A stretch of DNA of 64,000 nt from Parasphingopyxis sp. (GTDB lineage Bacteria; Pseudomonadota; Alphaproteobacteria; Sphingomonadales; Sphingomonadaceae): the NCBI RefSeq assembly GCF_028279465.1, contig NZ_JANQNS010000015.1, positions 248,001 through 312,000 of the forward strand, in the 5' to 3' direction. The notes under the pieces were generated by a model. It ran no database searches. It had not been told where the DNA came from and saw nothing but the letters and a program-made list of their open reading frames with translations. The position numbers were made by a program, and so were the translations under genes. Shown one piece after another: positions 39,119 to 48,657 of the stretch; the first letter of the stretch is position 1; every line of letters begins with the position of its first letter.

Positions 39119-40657
39119 CTATTGCCCGAATCCGGGTTCGTCCGCCCTTTCGATAGCCTCGCGCGCGGCGGCGAATAGCGCGCCGGCCTTGGCTTCGCAT
39201 TCGCGCTGTTCGTAATCGGCATTGCTGTCGGCGACGATGCCGGCACCTGCCTGAATATGCATGACGCCGTCTTTCACGACGGCCGTGCGCAATACGATGC
39301 AGCTGTCCATCCCGCCATCGGGCGAGAAATAGCCGACGCCGCCCGCATAGGCGCCGCGGCTTTCCGGCTCGAGTTCGGCGATGATTTCGCAGGCGCGTAC
39401 CTTGGGTGCGCCCGATACGGTGCCCGCCGGGAAGCCCGCGAACAGCGCGTCGATCGCGCCATACTCGTCCTCGAGTTCGCCGGTCACGTTGGAGACGATG
39501 TGCATGACATGGCTGTAAAATTCGACGCCATAGCTGTCGGTGACGGTCACGCTGCCGGCTTTGGCGACGCGCCCGACATCGTTGCGGCCGAGATCGAGTA
39601 GCATCAGATGTTCGGCGCGCTCCTTGGGATCGGCGAGCAGGCTCTCGCGATTGGCCGCGTCTTCGCTGGCCGTCTTGCCGCGCGGGCGGGTGCCCGCAAT
39701 CGGCCGGATCGTGACCTCGCCGTCGCGGGCGCGCACCAGAATTTCAGGGCTCGATCCGATCAGCGCGAAACCCGGTAGATCGAGAAAATAGAGAAAGGGC
39801 GAGGGGTTGATGCGCCTGAGCGCCCGGTAGAGATCGACCGGGGGCAGGGGGAAGTGCTGGGTGAAACGCTGGGCAAGCACGACCTGAAAGATATCGCCCG
39901 CCGCGATATAATCCTTGGCCGTTTCGACCATGCGGGCATAGTCGGCTGGGTCGAGCACGGCCTCGGGCGCGACGTCTGGTAGATCGGTGACCTTGCGGTG
40001 GCGCGGCAGATAGGGTGCGTTAAGCCGCGCGGCGGCGGTTTCGATCCGCTCCACAGCTTTGTCCACGGCCTTGCTTACCGATGCATCCGCAGATTCATCC
40101 CCATGACCGTCAAGCGCGGGCCAGATCGGCGCGACCAGATGCAGCTTGTCCTCAAGCCGGTCGAAGATGAGAATGAGCGTCGGCCGCACGAACAACATAT
40201 CGGGCAAGGCGAGCGGATTGTCCGGCGGGCGCGGCAGGTCTTCGATCAGGCCAATGGTTTCGTAGCCGAAATAGCCGACGAGACAGGCGAGCGATTCGGG
40301 CAGTCCGTCCGGCACGTCCATCCGGCATTCGGCGACCAGCGCGCGCAACGCGGCGACGCTATCGCCCTCGGTTTCGATAAAAGCGTCCGAATTGCGTTCC
40401 CAGTTGCGATTGATCGCCGCCGTCGCACCGTTCGCCCGGAATACGAGATCGGGCGCGAGGCCGATATAGGTGTAACGGCCGCGGACATTGCCGCCCTCGA
40501 CCGATTCGAGAATGAAATCGCCACGGCCCGGCTCGATCAGCTTGAGCGCCGCGCCGATCGGCGTGTCGAGATCGGCGAGCTGTTGGCGCCAGATCAACGC
40601 CGGCCGCCCGGCTTCGAGCGCCGCCATCGCCTCGGCGCGGCCAGTGCCGCCGGTCAC
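39119..40657 (-). CDS. trpE: anthranilate synthase component I
   Basis: A 512-residue chorismate-binding enzyme making anthranilate. The feedback element FILESVEGG near residue 45 matches the LLES tryptophan-inhibition motif. Catalytic motifs are IAGTRPRGKTASED, DLGRNDVGRVA, GTVSGAPKVRACEII and GAGIVADSNADYEQRECEAKAGA. I chose the GTG at 40657, one base after the upstream stop, because it gives the usual N-terminal length; an ATG at 40627 is possible. It follows the PpiD-like foldase rather than trpG. Confidence 0.94.
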   Translation of the reverse strand: MTGGTGRAEAMAALEAGRPALIWRQQLADLDTPIGAALKLIEPGRGDFILESVEGGNVRGRYTYIGLAPDLVFRANGATAAINRNWERNSDAFIETEGDSVAALRALVAECRMDVPDGLPESLACLVGYFGYETIGLIEDLPRPPDNPLALPDMLFVRPTLILIFDRLEDKLHLVAPIWPALDGHGDESADASVSKAVDKAVERIETAAARLNAPYLPRHRKVTDLPDVAPEAVLDPADYARMVETAKDYIAAGDIFQVVLAQRFTQHFPLPPVDLYRALRRINPSPFLYFLDLPGFALIGSSPEILVRARDGEVTIRPIAGTRPRGKTASEDAANRESLLADPKERAEHLMLLDLGRNDVGRVAKAGSVTVTDSYGVEFYSHVMHIVSNVTGELEDEYGAIDALFAGFPAGTVSGAPKVRACEIIAELEPESRGAYAGGVGYFSPDGGMDSCIVLRTAVVKDGVMHIQAGAGIVADSNADYEQRECEAKAGALFAAAREAIERADEPGFGQ

Positions 40658-40658
40658 G

Positions 40659-42614
40659 TCAATTGCTGCGGCCCGTAACCAGCCGCTCGGCCAGCGCCTC
40701 GATCGCCTCTTCGTTGCGCTCGATCGGATAGTCGGCGAGCACGGCGTTGATGAACTGTTCGGCATATTCGTCGGCGGTAACGGTGGCGAATTGCCGGCGG
40801 GTCGCTTCGACGATTTCGGGCGTGATCGCCTCCGGATCGCTCTGAATTTCGTCGAGCACGACGACATACCAGCCCTGATCGCGCGGCAGGCGGACGAGCT
40901 TGGCCGTTTCGGCCGCCATGCGGAAGAGTAGCCGGACGGGTTCGGGCACGTTCACACCGGCCTGCGAAATCGCCTGGCGCGTGGCGCGTGCCGGCTGCGG
41001 CGGTGGCAGGTCGATATCGGCCTCGGCCATGGCCTGTGACAACGGCATGCCGTTATTCACCTTGGCGGCGATCTCTCGCGCGATTGCACCGGCACGGCGG
41101 GCCGCGCGATCGGCAATAAAATCACGCGTCACGAAGTTGCGGATCGTATTGAGCGGCTGGGGCGCGCTGCGCGCAATCTCGGTCACATCGACCATCGCAT
41201 AGCGTTCGTCGACGATGACCGGTACGAGCACCGCATCTTCGTCATCGTCGAGCGTGAAGGCCATTTCCAGGACCGGCGCCAGATCGGCCGTCGGCCGGAA
41301 ATCGGGCTGTTGTGGTGCAAGGCCGTTCGGCGAAACAAGCGGCGTTGCGACAATGGTCAGACCCTTGTCGTCGGCGACTTCCTCGAAGGATGCGCCGTCT
41401 TCGATCGCATTTTCCATATCGAGATATAGCTGGGCGAGCGCTTCGTTGCCGAACTGCTCGGTAAGCGTCCGGACGATCTCGGGGCGGACCGCTCCAAGCG
41501 GTGTCGCGTCGCGATTGACGATGTCCGCGATGCGGATCACGTGCCAGCCAAGGCCGGAGCGGATGGGCTGGAGCAGCGTTCCCTCGCTTGCCCCAAAAGC
41601 GGCGGCCGCGATCTCCTCGGACGTCGAGTTCTCGAAACTTTCGAGGGTCACGCCGCTGACCTGGGTTGAAGGCGCCGTAAAGCCGCGATCGATAGCCTGT
41701 TCCACGAAATCGGCGCCGCCATCTACGGCTTGGTAGAAAGCGCGCGCATCGACCTGATCGGCAAGGATGATCTGCTGAAAAGTGCGCGTTTCGCTGCCGC
41801 CATAGGTATCGCTGTTCGCCGCATAATATTCGCGCACCTGCTCATCGGTCGGCGTCGGAATATCGACATCGTCGAGCGAGAATATCGCATAGCGGACAGA
41901 CCGGCGTTCGGGCAGCGTGTAGCGCTGCAGATTCGCGTCATAGAAGGTCTGCAACTCTTCTGTCGTCGGCGGATTGCCTTGTGGCACGGTGCTGGAGGGA
42001 ATGGAGGCGACCTGGCCGCTGCGCTCTTCGAGCAACAGGCCCGCATAGGGCCGCGCAATCGCGGCTGGAACCTGCGCATTCGCCGCGACGGGGCCAAGCA
42101 GGATGCTGATCAGCGTCTGCCGCTCAAGGTCCAAACGCACTTCGTCTTCGGTCAGGCCCTGCTGCGCCAATACCTGGCGGAAGGTCGGTTCGTCGAACGT
42201 ACCGGTCAGGCCCTGAAATGCGGGGATTTCGGCGATCGTCGCATCGATCAGCCGCTTGCTGATGAGCAGGCCATAGTCGCGGGCAAAGGCGCTCAGTGCT
42301 TCGCCCTCCATATATTGGCTGATCGTCTCGTCGAGCCCGCCGCCTTCGATCAGTGCGGCCATATCGAGCCCGGGCTGCTGCTCGCGGGCATTTTGAAGGG
42401 CGCGCGTCACCAATTGCGCGATGCGCTCGTCATTGACTTCGACACCGTCGACCGTCGCCACTGTTGTGCCACCACGGCTCAGAAAGCCGGTGCCGCCGCC
42501 GCCTGGCGCGCTGATATCGGCCAAGGCAAAAGCCGCCGCGATCAGCGCGACAAAGGCCATCGCGAATAGAAGGCCGAGCTTCGAAGCGAACAGGTTCCGG
42601 AAAAAGCTGATCAT
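40659..42614 (-). CDS. ppiD: PpiD/SurA-type periplasmic peptidyl-prolyl isomerase
   Basis: A 651-residue inner-membrane-anchored foldase. It has a single N-terminal helix (about 12–33, GLLFAMAFVALIAAAFALADI), an N-terminal SurA-like domain (TVDGVEVNDERIAQLV...), a PPIC rotamase domain around 255–375 (DARAFYQAVDGGADFVEQA; GLGWHVIRIADI) and a C-terminal helical part. The parvulin motif is partly degenerate, as is usual for PpiD. Located just upstream of trpE and divergent from tpiA, an order that I recall in sphingomonads. It should assist folding of outer-membrane proteins leaving the Sec channel. Confidence 0.88.
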   Translation of the reverse strand: MISFFRNLFASKLGLLFAMAFVALIAAAFALADISAPGGGGTGFLSRGGTTVATVDGVEVNDERIAQLVTRALQNAREQQPGLDMAALIEGGGLDETISQYMEGEALSAFARDYGLLISKRLIDATIAEIPAFQGLTGTFDEPTFRQVLAQQGLTEDEVRLDLERQTLISILLGPVAANAQVPAAIARPYAGLLLEERSGQVASIPSSTVPQGNPPTTEELQTFYDANLQRYTLPERRSVRYAIFSLDDVDIPTPTDEQVREYYAANSDTYGGSETRTFQQIILADQVDARAFYQAVDGGADFVEQAIDRGFTAPSTQVSGVTLESFENSTSEEIAAAAFGASEGTLLQPIRSGLGWHVIRIADIVNRDATPLGAVRPEIVRTLTEQFGNEALAQLYLDMENAIEDGASFEEVADDKGLTIVATPLVSPNGLAPQQPDFRPTADLAPVLEMAFTLDDDEDAVLVPVIVDERYAMVDVTEIARSAPQPLNTIRNFVTRDFIADRAARRAGAIAREIAAKVNNGMPLSQAMAEADIDLPPPQPARATRQAISQAGVNVPEPVRLLFRMAAETAKLVRLPRDQGWYVVVLDEIQSDPEAITPEIVEATRRQFATVTADEYAEQFINAVLADYPIERNEEAIEALAERLVTGRSN

Positions 42615-42762
42615 GGAAACGCAATCTTCATGTTGGAAGGGGCGGGTTGATCCGTGCTTTACGGATGTGCTCGCGCGGCTTCAAGCATTGTTGCGCGATT
42701 GGCAGATGGCGATGCGGCGGTTATCAGGCCGCCGAACAAATCGCATCGGGGACACAGACATC

Positions 42763-43512
42763 ATGACGCGACGCAAATTGATTGCGGGCAACTGGAAAAT
42801 GAACGGGCATATCGATCATCTGCGCGAGCTGCACGGGATCGAAAAAGCTGCCAAGGCGCACCCACAGGTCGATGTTGCGATCTGCCCGCCCGCAACCTTG
42901 ATCGCGCCGGCCGTTGCGCGCGTGCCCAATCTCGCTATCGGCGCGCAGGACTGCCACGCGTCGGACAAGGGCGCGCATACCGGCTGCCTGTCCGCGGCCA
43001 TGTTGAAGGAAGCCGGCGCGCATCATGTCATCGTTGGTCATAGCGAGCGGCGCGCGGATCAGGGCGAAACGGATGCGGATGTGCATGGCAAGGCCGAGGC
43101 GGCGCACCGCCACGGACTGACCGCGATCGTCTGCGTCGGGGAAACCGAAGCCGAGCGCGATGCCGGAGAGGCGGAAATGGTCGTTACCGGGCAAGTCGCC
43201 GGTTCGGTGCCCGCCGATGCAACCGCCGACTGGCTTGTCATCGCCTATGAACCGGTCTGGGCAATCGGCACGGGTCGTGTGCCGACGCTCGACGATGTCG
43301 CCGCCATGCATGCCGCGATCCGCGCAAAACTGGCGGACATGATCGGCGACAAGGCCGAGGGCGTGCGCATTCTCTATGGCGGTTCGATGAATGGCGACAA
43401 TGCAGCGGACCTGCTGGCGGTCGACAATGTCGATGGCGGATTGGTCGGCGGTGCGAGCCTCAGCGCGGACAAGTTTGTGCCGATTATCGAAGCGGGCGCC
43501 GCGCAGGGCTGA
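42763..43512 (+). CDS. tpiA: triosephosphate isomerase
   Basis: A 249-residue TIM barrel interconverting dihydroxyacetone phosphate and glyceraldehyde 3-phosphate. The residues are intact: Lys12 (GNWKMNG), His93 (VIVGHSERR), and Glu163 (AYEPVWAIGTG), with the phosphate-binding LYGGSMNGDNA and GGLVGGASL loops. It starts at the ATG at 42763 in a divergent region of 148 bases shared with ppiD. It is followed by secG after 96 bases. Confidence 0.97.
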   Translation: MTRRKLIAGNWKMNGHIDHLRELHGIEKAAKAHPQVDVAICPPATLIAPAVARVPNLAIGAQDCHASDKGAHTGCLSAAMLKEAGAHHVIVGHSERRADQGETDADVHGKAEAAHRHGLTAIVCVGETEAERDAGEAEMVVTGQVAGSVPADATADWLVIAYEPVWAIGTGRVPTLDDVAAMHAAIRAKLADMIGDKAEGVRILYGGSMNGDNAADLLAVDNVDGGLVGGASLSADKFVPIIEAGAAQG

Positions 43513-43608
43513 ACCTGCTTGCTTGAACCTTTCGGCGGAAACGCCTATTTCGCGCCAACGCTTCGGCGCGCCGCAGATCGGCCGCCCAACATTATATAGA
43601 GATCCGCA

Positions 43609-44004
43609 ATGTTCACTTTTCTGCTCGTCCTTCAGGCCGTTATCGCCGCTGTGTTGGTGACGCTTATCCTTATGCAGCGTTCCGAAGGCGGCGGGCTGGG
43701 TGTCGGCGGATCGTCTTCCGGTCTGATGACGGCGCGCGGCCAGGCCGACTTTCTGACCCGGGCCACTGCCTTCACGGCGGTTGCGTTTGTGGGCCTCAGC
43801 ATTTTGCTGGCCGGTCTCGCGACGACACGCCAGTCCGAATCGGGCCTCGATACAAGCCTGATCGAAGAATCCGCGCCCGCGACGCCGATCGCGCCGCTCG
43901 GTGATGCCCCGGCCAGCGAACCGGTCGATAACGATATATTGGGTGCTATCGCCGGGCAGGCCGAAGGTTCGGATACGGAAGAGGAAGAGGCGCCGGCCGA
44001 ATAA
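43609..44004 (+). CDS. secG: preprotein translocase subunit SecG
   Basis: A 131-residue small subunit of the SecYEG channel. Two membrane helices (about 2–22 and 56–76) flank the conserved QRSEGGGLGVGGSSSGLMTARG loop. The acidic C-terminal tail (residues 85–131, ending in EEEEAPAE) is longer than in E. coli but is usual in alphaproteobacteria. Gene order tpiA–secG–pyrG is conserved in this class. Confidence 0.95.
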   Translation: MFTFLLVLQAVIAAVLVTLILMQRSEGGGLGVGGSSSGLMTARGQADFLTRATAFTAVAFVGLSILLAGLATTRQSESGLDTSLIEESAPATPIAPLGDAPASEPVDNDILGAIAGQAEGSDTEEEEAPAE

Positions 44005-44092
44005 GCGGTCCCGCTTTACTCACAAAATAATCGCCACAGACGGATTCGCCGTCTTGCGCTTTGCCGCCAATCCTGCGTAAGCCTTTCCTCCC

Positions 44093-45727
44093 ATGGCGCG
44101 GTTCATTTTTGTCACCGGCGGCGTGGTTTCCTCGCTCGGCAAGGGTCTGATGGCGGCAAGCCTCGCGGCGTTGCTGCAGGCGCGCGGCTACAAGGTCCGC
44201 ATCCGCAAATTCGATCCCTATCTCAATGTCGATCCGGGTACGATGTCGCCCTATCAGCATGGCGAAGTCTATGTAACCGACGACGGGGCCGAGACCGATC
44301 TCGATCTTGGCCATTATGAACGCTTTACCGGGGTCTCGGCGCGGCAGAGCGATAATGTCACTTCCGGACGCATCTATCAGACGATCATCACTAAGGAGCG
44401 GCGCGGCGATTATCTCGGCGCAACGGTGCAGGTGATCCCGCACGTGACTGACGCCATCAAGGATTTCGCCAAGAGCGATCTCGGCGATCTCGATTTCGTG
44501 ATCTGCGAGATAGGCGGCACGGTCGGCGATATCGAGAGCCTGCCCTTCATGGAGGCGATCCGGCAGTTCAGAAACGAGCTTGGGCGCGGCCAATCGGTCT
44601 CGATCCATACCACGCTCGTGCCCTTTATCGCGGCGGCCGGTGAGCTGAAGACCAAGCCCACCCAGCACAGCGTGCGCGAGTTGACGTCGCTCGGCATCCA
44701 GCCCGAAGTGCTGGTCTGCCGTTGCGAACAGCCCTTGCCCGATGATGAGCGGGCGAAGATCGCAGCCTTCTGCAACGTGCGGAAAAGCGCGGTCATCCCG
44801 GCGCTCGATGCGCCCAGCATCTATGCGGTCCCGCTGACTTATCACGAGGCTGGGCTCGACGATGAAGTGCTGCGCGCTTTCGGTATCGAGGATGCGGACG
44901 AGCCCGATCTCGCCAAATGGGTCGATATCAACGACCGGCTCGAAAACCCCGAGGGCGAGGTCACGATCGGCGTAGTCGGCAAATATGTCGGACTGCAGGA
45001 CGCGTACAAATCGCTGAACGAGGCGCTGGTCCATGGCGGCATCGCCAACCGGGTGAAAGTCAATATCAACTGGATCGATGCCGAGATTTTCGAAGAAGAG
45101 GACACCGATATCGCGGCGCAGCTCGAACCGCTGCACGGCATCCTCGTGCCCGGCGCGTTCGGCGAGCGCGGGGCGGAAGGCAAGATTTCCTCTGTCCGCT
45201 TCGCGCGCGAACGCAATGTGCCCTATTTCGGCATTTGTTTCGGCATGCAGATGGCCTGTATCGAAGGGATGCGCGATGCGGGCGTGAAAGAGGCCTCTTC
45301 GACCGAGTTCGGAGACACGCCCGAACCGGTTGTCGGCCTCATCACCGAATGGATGAGCGAGGAGGGCATCCAGCAGCGCGAGGCTGGCGGCGATCTTGGC
45401 GGTACGATGCGGCTTGGCGCTTATGACGCGACGCTCGACGGCAACAGCCATGTCTCGCGCATCTATGAGGGTGCGACCGAGATCAGCGAGCGGCACCGCC
45501 ACCGCTACGAGGTCAACACAGCCTATATGGACCCACTCCAGAAAGGCGGACTCGTCTTTTCCGGCATGTCACCCGACGGCCGCTTGCCGGAGATCGTCGA
45601 ACGGCCGGATCATGACTGGTTCGTCGGCGTGCAGTTCCACCCCGAGCTCAAATCGCGGCCGTTCGATCCCCATCCGCTCTTTGCGAGTTTTATCGAAGCG
45701 GCGGTGCGCCAGTCCCGGCTGGTCTGA
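44093..45727 (+). CDS. pyrG: CTP synthase
   Basis: A 544-residue enzyme aminating UTP to CTP. The N-terminal synthetase domain begins with [22 protein letters not shown] (P-loop) and contains [21 protein letters not shown]. The C-terminal glutamine amidotransferase domain has the nucleophile in [11 protein letters not shown] and the His-Glu pair in [11 protein letters not shown]. Length and domain order are normal. It follows secG by 88 bases. Confidence 0.98.
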   Translation: MARFIFVTGGVVSSLGKGLMAASLAALLQARGYKVRIRKFDPYLNVDPGTMSPYQHGEVYVTDDGAETDLDLGHYERFTGVSARQSDNVTSGRIYQTIITKERRGDYLGATVQVIPHVTDAIKDFAKSDLGDLDFVICEIGGTVGDIESLPFMEAIRQFRNELGRGQSVSIHTTLVPFIAAAGELKTKPTQHSVRELTSLGIQPEVLVCRCEQPLPDDERAKIAAFCNVRKSAVIPALDAPSIYAVPLTYHEAGLDDEVLRAFGIEDADEPDLAKWVDINDRLENPEGEVTIGVVGKYVGLQDAYKSLNEALVHGGIANRVKVNINWIDAEIFEEEDTDIAAQLEPLHGILVPGAFGERGAEGKISSVRFARERNVPYFGICFGMQMACIEGMRDAGVKEASSTEFGDTPEPVVGLITEWMSEEGIQQREAGGDLGGTMRLGAYDATLDGNSHVSRIYEGATEISERHRHRYEVNTAYMDPLQKGGLVFSGMSPDGRLPEIVERPDHDWFVGVQFHPELKSRPFDPHPLFASFIEAAVRQSRLV

Positions 45728-45778
45728 TCAGCCCGGATACGGCATAGTGGTGGCGCACCGTTTCGATGGGAGGACCAT

Positions 45779-46480
45779 ATGACTGTTGATCGGATGACCG
45801 GGCAGGACCTGCTTGCGCTATTGCCCAAAGGGTCTTTGCTGGCCGCCTGCGACGCCGATCAGCTCGACGATTTGCTCGGCCGGACCAAACTGGAATTTGC
45901 GCCCAAACGTGAAACGCTCATGCATCAGGGCGACCCCGGCGATTCGGCGATCATTCTCGTCACCGGCACGGCGCGGGTGAACATGGTTTCGGCCAATGGC
46001 CGGGAGATCGTGCTCGATTATCTCGGACCGGGAACGGTGATCGGCGAGATCGCGCTGCTCGACGGCGGAGAACGTACAGCGACGGTGACGATGGTCGAGG
46101 ATGGCAGCATCATGCATCTTTCGCGCACCGAGTGCGAAGACTTCATCACGCGCAATCCCGGTGTCGCGCTCAGCATGCTGCAGGAGATGGCCCGCCGGCT
46201 GAGGCAGATGAACCTAACCGTCGAAAGCGATCGCGCTTTTTCGGCCGGGCCGCGTCTTGCGCGCTATCTCCAGCGCCTGACCGACGAGGAAGCGGCCAAC
46301 CAGAAGCTCAAGATCGATGTCAGCCAGAGCGAGCTCGGCAATTTTGTCGGCATCAGCCGCGAGAATATCAATCGCCAGCTTTCGGCCTGGGCGGACGCCG
46401 GGCTGATCGAGCTCGAACAGGGCAAGATCCGCATCATCGATTGCGAAGCGCTATGGGAAATTGCCTCCATGGGCGATTGA
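45779..46480 (+). CDS. Crp/Fnr family transcriptional regulator (Crp-type)
   Basis: A 233-residue regulator with an N-terminal cyclic-nucleotide-binding-like beta-roll (GDPGDSAIILVTGTARV; GEIALLDGGERTATVTM) and a C-terminal winged helix (SQSELGNFVGISRENINRQLSAW). It has no cysteine cluster at the N-terminus, so it is not an Fnr oxygen sensor. The cAMP-contacting Arg of the GERTATV segment is in place, although cAMP binding is unproven. GGGAGGA lies just before the ATG. The adjacent DUF2855 gene starts 49 bases downstream and may be co-transcribed. Confidence 0.9.
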   Translation: MTVDRMTGQDLLALLPKGSLLAACDADQLDDLLGRTKLEFAPKRETLMHQGDPGDSAIILVTGTARVNMVSANGREIVLDYLGPGTVIGEIALLDGGERTATVTMVEDGSIMHLSRTECEDFITRNPGVALSMLQEMARRLRQMNLTVESDRAFSAGPRLARYLQRLTDEEAANQKLKIDVSQSELGNFVGISRENINRQLSAWADAGLIELEQGKIRIIDCEALWEIASMGD

Positions 46481-46529
46481 GCCGATCGCCCCGCCATAAC
46501 CGCTACATTTTAAGGAACAGGACCCCCTC

Positions 46530-47609
46530 ATGACGACCAGCACCGATTTTCTCGTGAACAAGGCCAAGCTCGACGATACGCGCATTGCCGATACCGATCT
46601 TGGCGATTTGGCGGACGGCGAAATTCTGCTTGAAGTCGAAAAATTCGCGCTGACCGCCAACAATATCACCTATGCCGTGATGGGCGAGATGATGGCCTAT
46701 TGGAATTTCTTCCCGGCCGAAGAGGGGTGGGGGCGCATCCCGGTCTGGGGCTTTGCGACCGTCGCAGATTCGCGGCATCCCGACATAGCGGCTGGCGAGC
46801 GGGTTTATGGCTATCTGCCAATGTCGTCCCACGTCGTCGTCCAGCCGGGCAAGGTCACCGATGGGACATTCTCGGACATGGCCGCGCATCGCCAGCCGAT
46901 GAACCCGGTCTATAACAATTACCGCCGCCTGGCCGCCGATCCGGCCCATGTTCCGGACCTCGAAGCGCATCGCGCGCTGTTCGAGCCGCTGTTTATGACC
47001 TCCTTCCTGATCGAGGCATTTATGCGGCGCGAAGATTATTATGGCGCGAAATCGCTGATCATGACGAGCGCGTCCTCGAAAACCGGCATGGCGCTGGCGC
47101 AAGTCGCCAAGGCGCGCAGTCCCGAGATCGAACGGGTCGGCCTGACCGGTTCCGGCAATGTGGAATTCGTCGAAGGTCTGGGCTTGTACGACCGTGTGCT
47201 CGCCTATGACGCGGTGGGTGAACTCGATGCCGACACGTCCTCGGTCGTCGTCGATTTTGCGGGTAATGGGAAAACGCTGGCGGCGATCCACACGCATTTC
47301 GGCGATGCGCTCAAATATAGCTGCCTTGTCGGTGCGACCCATTGGGATGCGCGCGGGCAGGGCGGGGAGCTGCCTGGCCCGACGCCGATCTTGTTCTTCG
47401 CGCCCGACCATGTCGTGGCGATGACCGAGGAGCTGGGACCGGAAGGCTTCGCCATGGAAGTCGGCAAGGCCTGGGCCGGGTTCATCGGCGATGCGAAGGG
47501 CTGGGTCGACGTGATCCGGCGCGAGGGCGGCGATGCGGTGTCGGAGACCTACGCCACGCTGCTACCGGGCAATGCCAGCCCGCGCGATGGGTTCATCCTC
47601 TCGCTCTAG
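46530..47609 (+). CDS. DUF2855 family protein
   Basis: A 359-residue protein matching the DUF2855 family, which looks like a distant medium-chain dehydrogenase/reductase. It has the N-terminal substrate-domain-like segment (ALTANNITYAVMGEMMAYWNFFP) and a Rossmann-like centre (SLIMTSASSKTGMALAQVAK; VVVDFAGNGKTLAAIH). No zinc ligands are seen. The reaction is unknown. It follows the Crp-type regulator on the same strand and its stop overlaps the convergent GST-like gene by four bases. Confidence 0.85.
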   Translation: MTTSTDFLVNKAKLDDTRIADTDLGDLADGEILLEVEKFALTANNITYAVMGEMMAYWNFFPAEEGWGRIPVWGFATVADSRHPDIAAGERVYGYLPMSSHVVVQPGKVTDGTFSDMAAHRQPMNPVYNNYRRLAADPAHVPDLEAHRALFEPLFMTSFLIEAFMRREDYYGAKSLIMTSASSKTGMALAQVAKARSPEIERVGLTGSGNVEFVEGLGLYDRVLAYDAVGELDADTSSVVVDFAGNGKTLAAIHTHFGDALKYSCLVGATHWDARGQGGELPGPTPILFFAPDHVVAMTEELGPEGFAMEVGKAWAGFIGDAKGWVDVIRREGGDAVSETYATLLPGNASPRDGFILSL

Positions 47610-48646
47610 CCGAGTAGCGGTTCGCAGCCCGTTCCATCGATAAGCGCATTGACGCGCGCCTGGTCGTCCGGGGAGAGCGCCGCGAATTCCTCGCGGATCC
47701 ATTGCAGGCATTTCGCCTGATAGGGGAAGGTCGGCTGCGACCAGGGCCGCCCGTCGATCTCCGTTTCGAAGTCTTCGGCGCCATTCATAACGGCTTGCGC
47801 ATTGGCGAGGAGGAACGGCGCATAAACGCGCCCGATTTCGGTCAGCAGGGGCGTGAGCTGGGCATGTACGGCGTCGATATCGACCCAGTACTCGGTCTGG
47901 ACGACGAGGCCGGAGAGATCGTCGACCCGGTCGACCCAAGCGCGTACGCGCGGGCTTCTTTCGGCAGCCAGCGCTGCCGGTGTCGGATCGACGATCGTCA
48001 GCTGGGTCAGCTGGCCGTACAGCGCGAAATCCGCCGAGGATGGGCGGCGGCCGAGCATATAGCCTTGGGCTCCGATCAGCGTATCGAGAATATCGAGTAG
48101 GCGAACATAGCTGGACTCGATCGTTTCGGCGGTCGTTTCGTTCGATCCCACGACATACAGCCTGTCGATCTGCCGCTGCGAAAATGTCTCTGCCATTGTC
48201 CGGGCCTGATCGTCGGGAAGTGTTGGCTCTGCCCAGTGGATCAGCAGCGGACCGGCATTTTTCGCATCGGCATCATAATGCCAGCGATAATGGAACATCG
48301 CCTTGGTCAGCCACTCGTCGGCATAATCCTCGATCAGATAGTTGATGAAGGCGAGGGCGGGATCGGGCGGGACGGCCGCTCGGCCCGGCATGTCGGCTTC
48401 GAGCCGGCGGATGATCGGCGTCGAGTCCACGACCGCTTCGAGCGCGCCGTTCATATCGCGGAAGAAGAAGGTCGGCATCAGCCGGACCTTGGGCTTTGGA
48501 TAGCCTTCTGGCGCGCCCATCATCCCGCCCCAGCGCATCGCATAGCGAATATGGCGATAGCGCAGATAGGCGATCATCTTGCGCGTATAGGGCGAGCCCG
48601 GAGCACCCATCAGCTCGATGCGTTCAGGGGGCGATGTTTCGGTCAT
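47606..48646 (-). CDS. glutathione S-transferase family protein (long form)
   Basis: A 346-residue protein with an N-terminal thioredoxin-like GST domain (IELMGAPGSPYTRKMIAYLRYR, residues 11–32) and a helical C-terminal domain (LGRRPSSADFALYGQLTQL). It is about 120 residues longer than classical GSTs, with extra sequence in the last third. The SPYT motif puts Ser or Tyr where the catalytic residue would be, so activity is likely but untested. It lies 11 bases downstream of the transporter gene on the same strand. Confidence 0.85.
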   Translation of the reverse strand: MTETSPPERIELMGAPGSPYTRKMIAYLRYRHIRYAMRWGGMMGAPEGYPKPKVRLMPTFFFRDMNGALEAVVDSTPIIRRLEADMPGRAAVPPDPALAFINYLIEDYADEWLTKAMFHYRWHYDADAKNAGPLLIHWAEPTLPDDQARTMAETFSQRQIDRLYVVGSNETTAETIESSYVRLLDILDTLIGAQGYMLGRRPSSADFALYGQLTQLTIVDPTPAALAAERSPRVRAWVDRVDDLSGLVVQTEYWVDIDAVHAQLTPLLTEIGRVYAPFLLANAQAVMNGAEDFETEIDGRPWSQPTFPYQAKCLQWIREEFAALSPDDQARVNALIDGTGCEPLLG

Positions 48647-48657
48647 GCGATGGTTCC

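Noticed and set aside
44003-44017. Small hairpin after secG as a terminator
   Set aside because: Only about five base pairs and three T residues; too weak to support.
43946-45502. Open frame of 518 codons antisense to pyrG
   Set aside because: pyrG is complete and conserved; the antisense frame has no recognisable domain.
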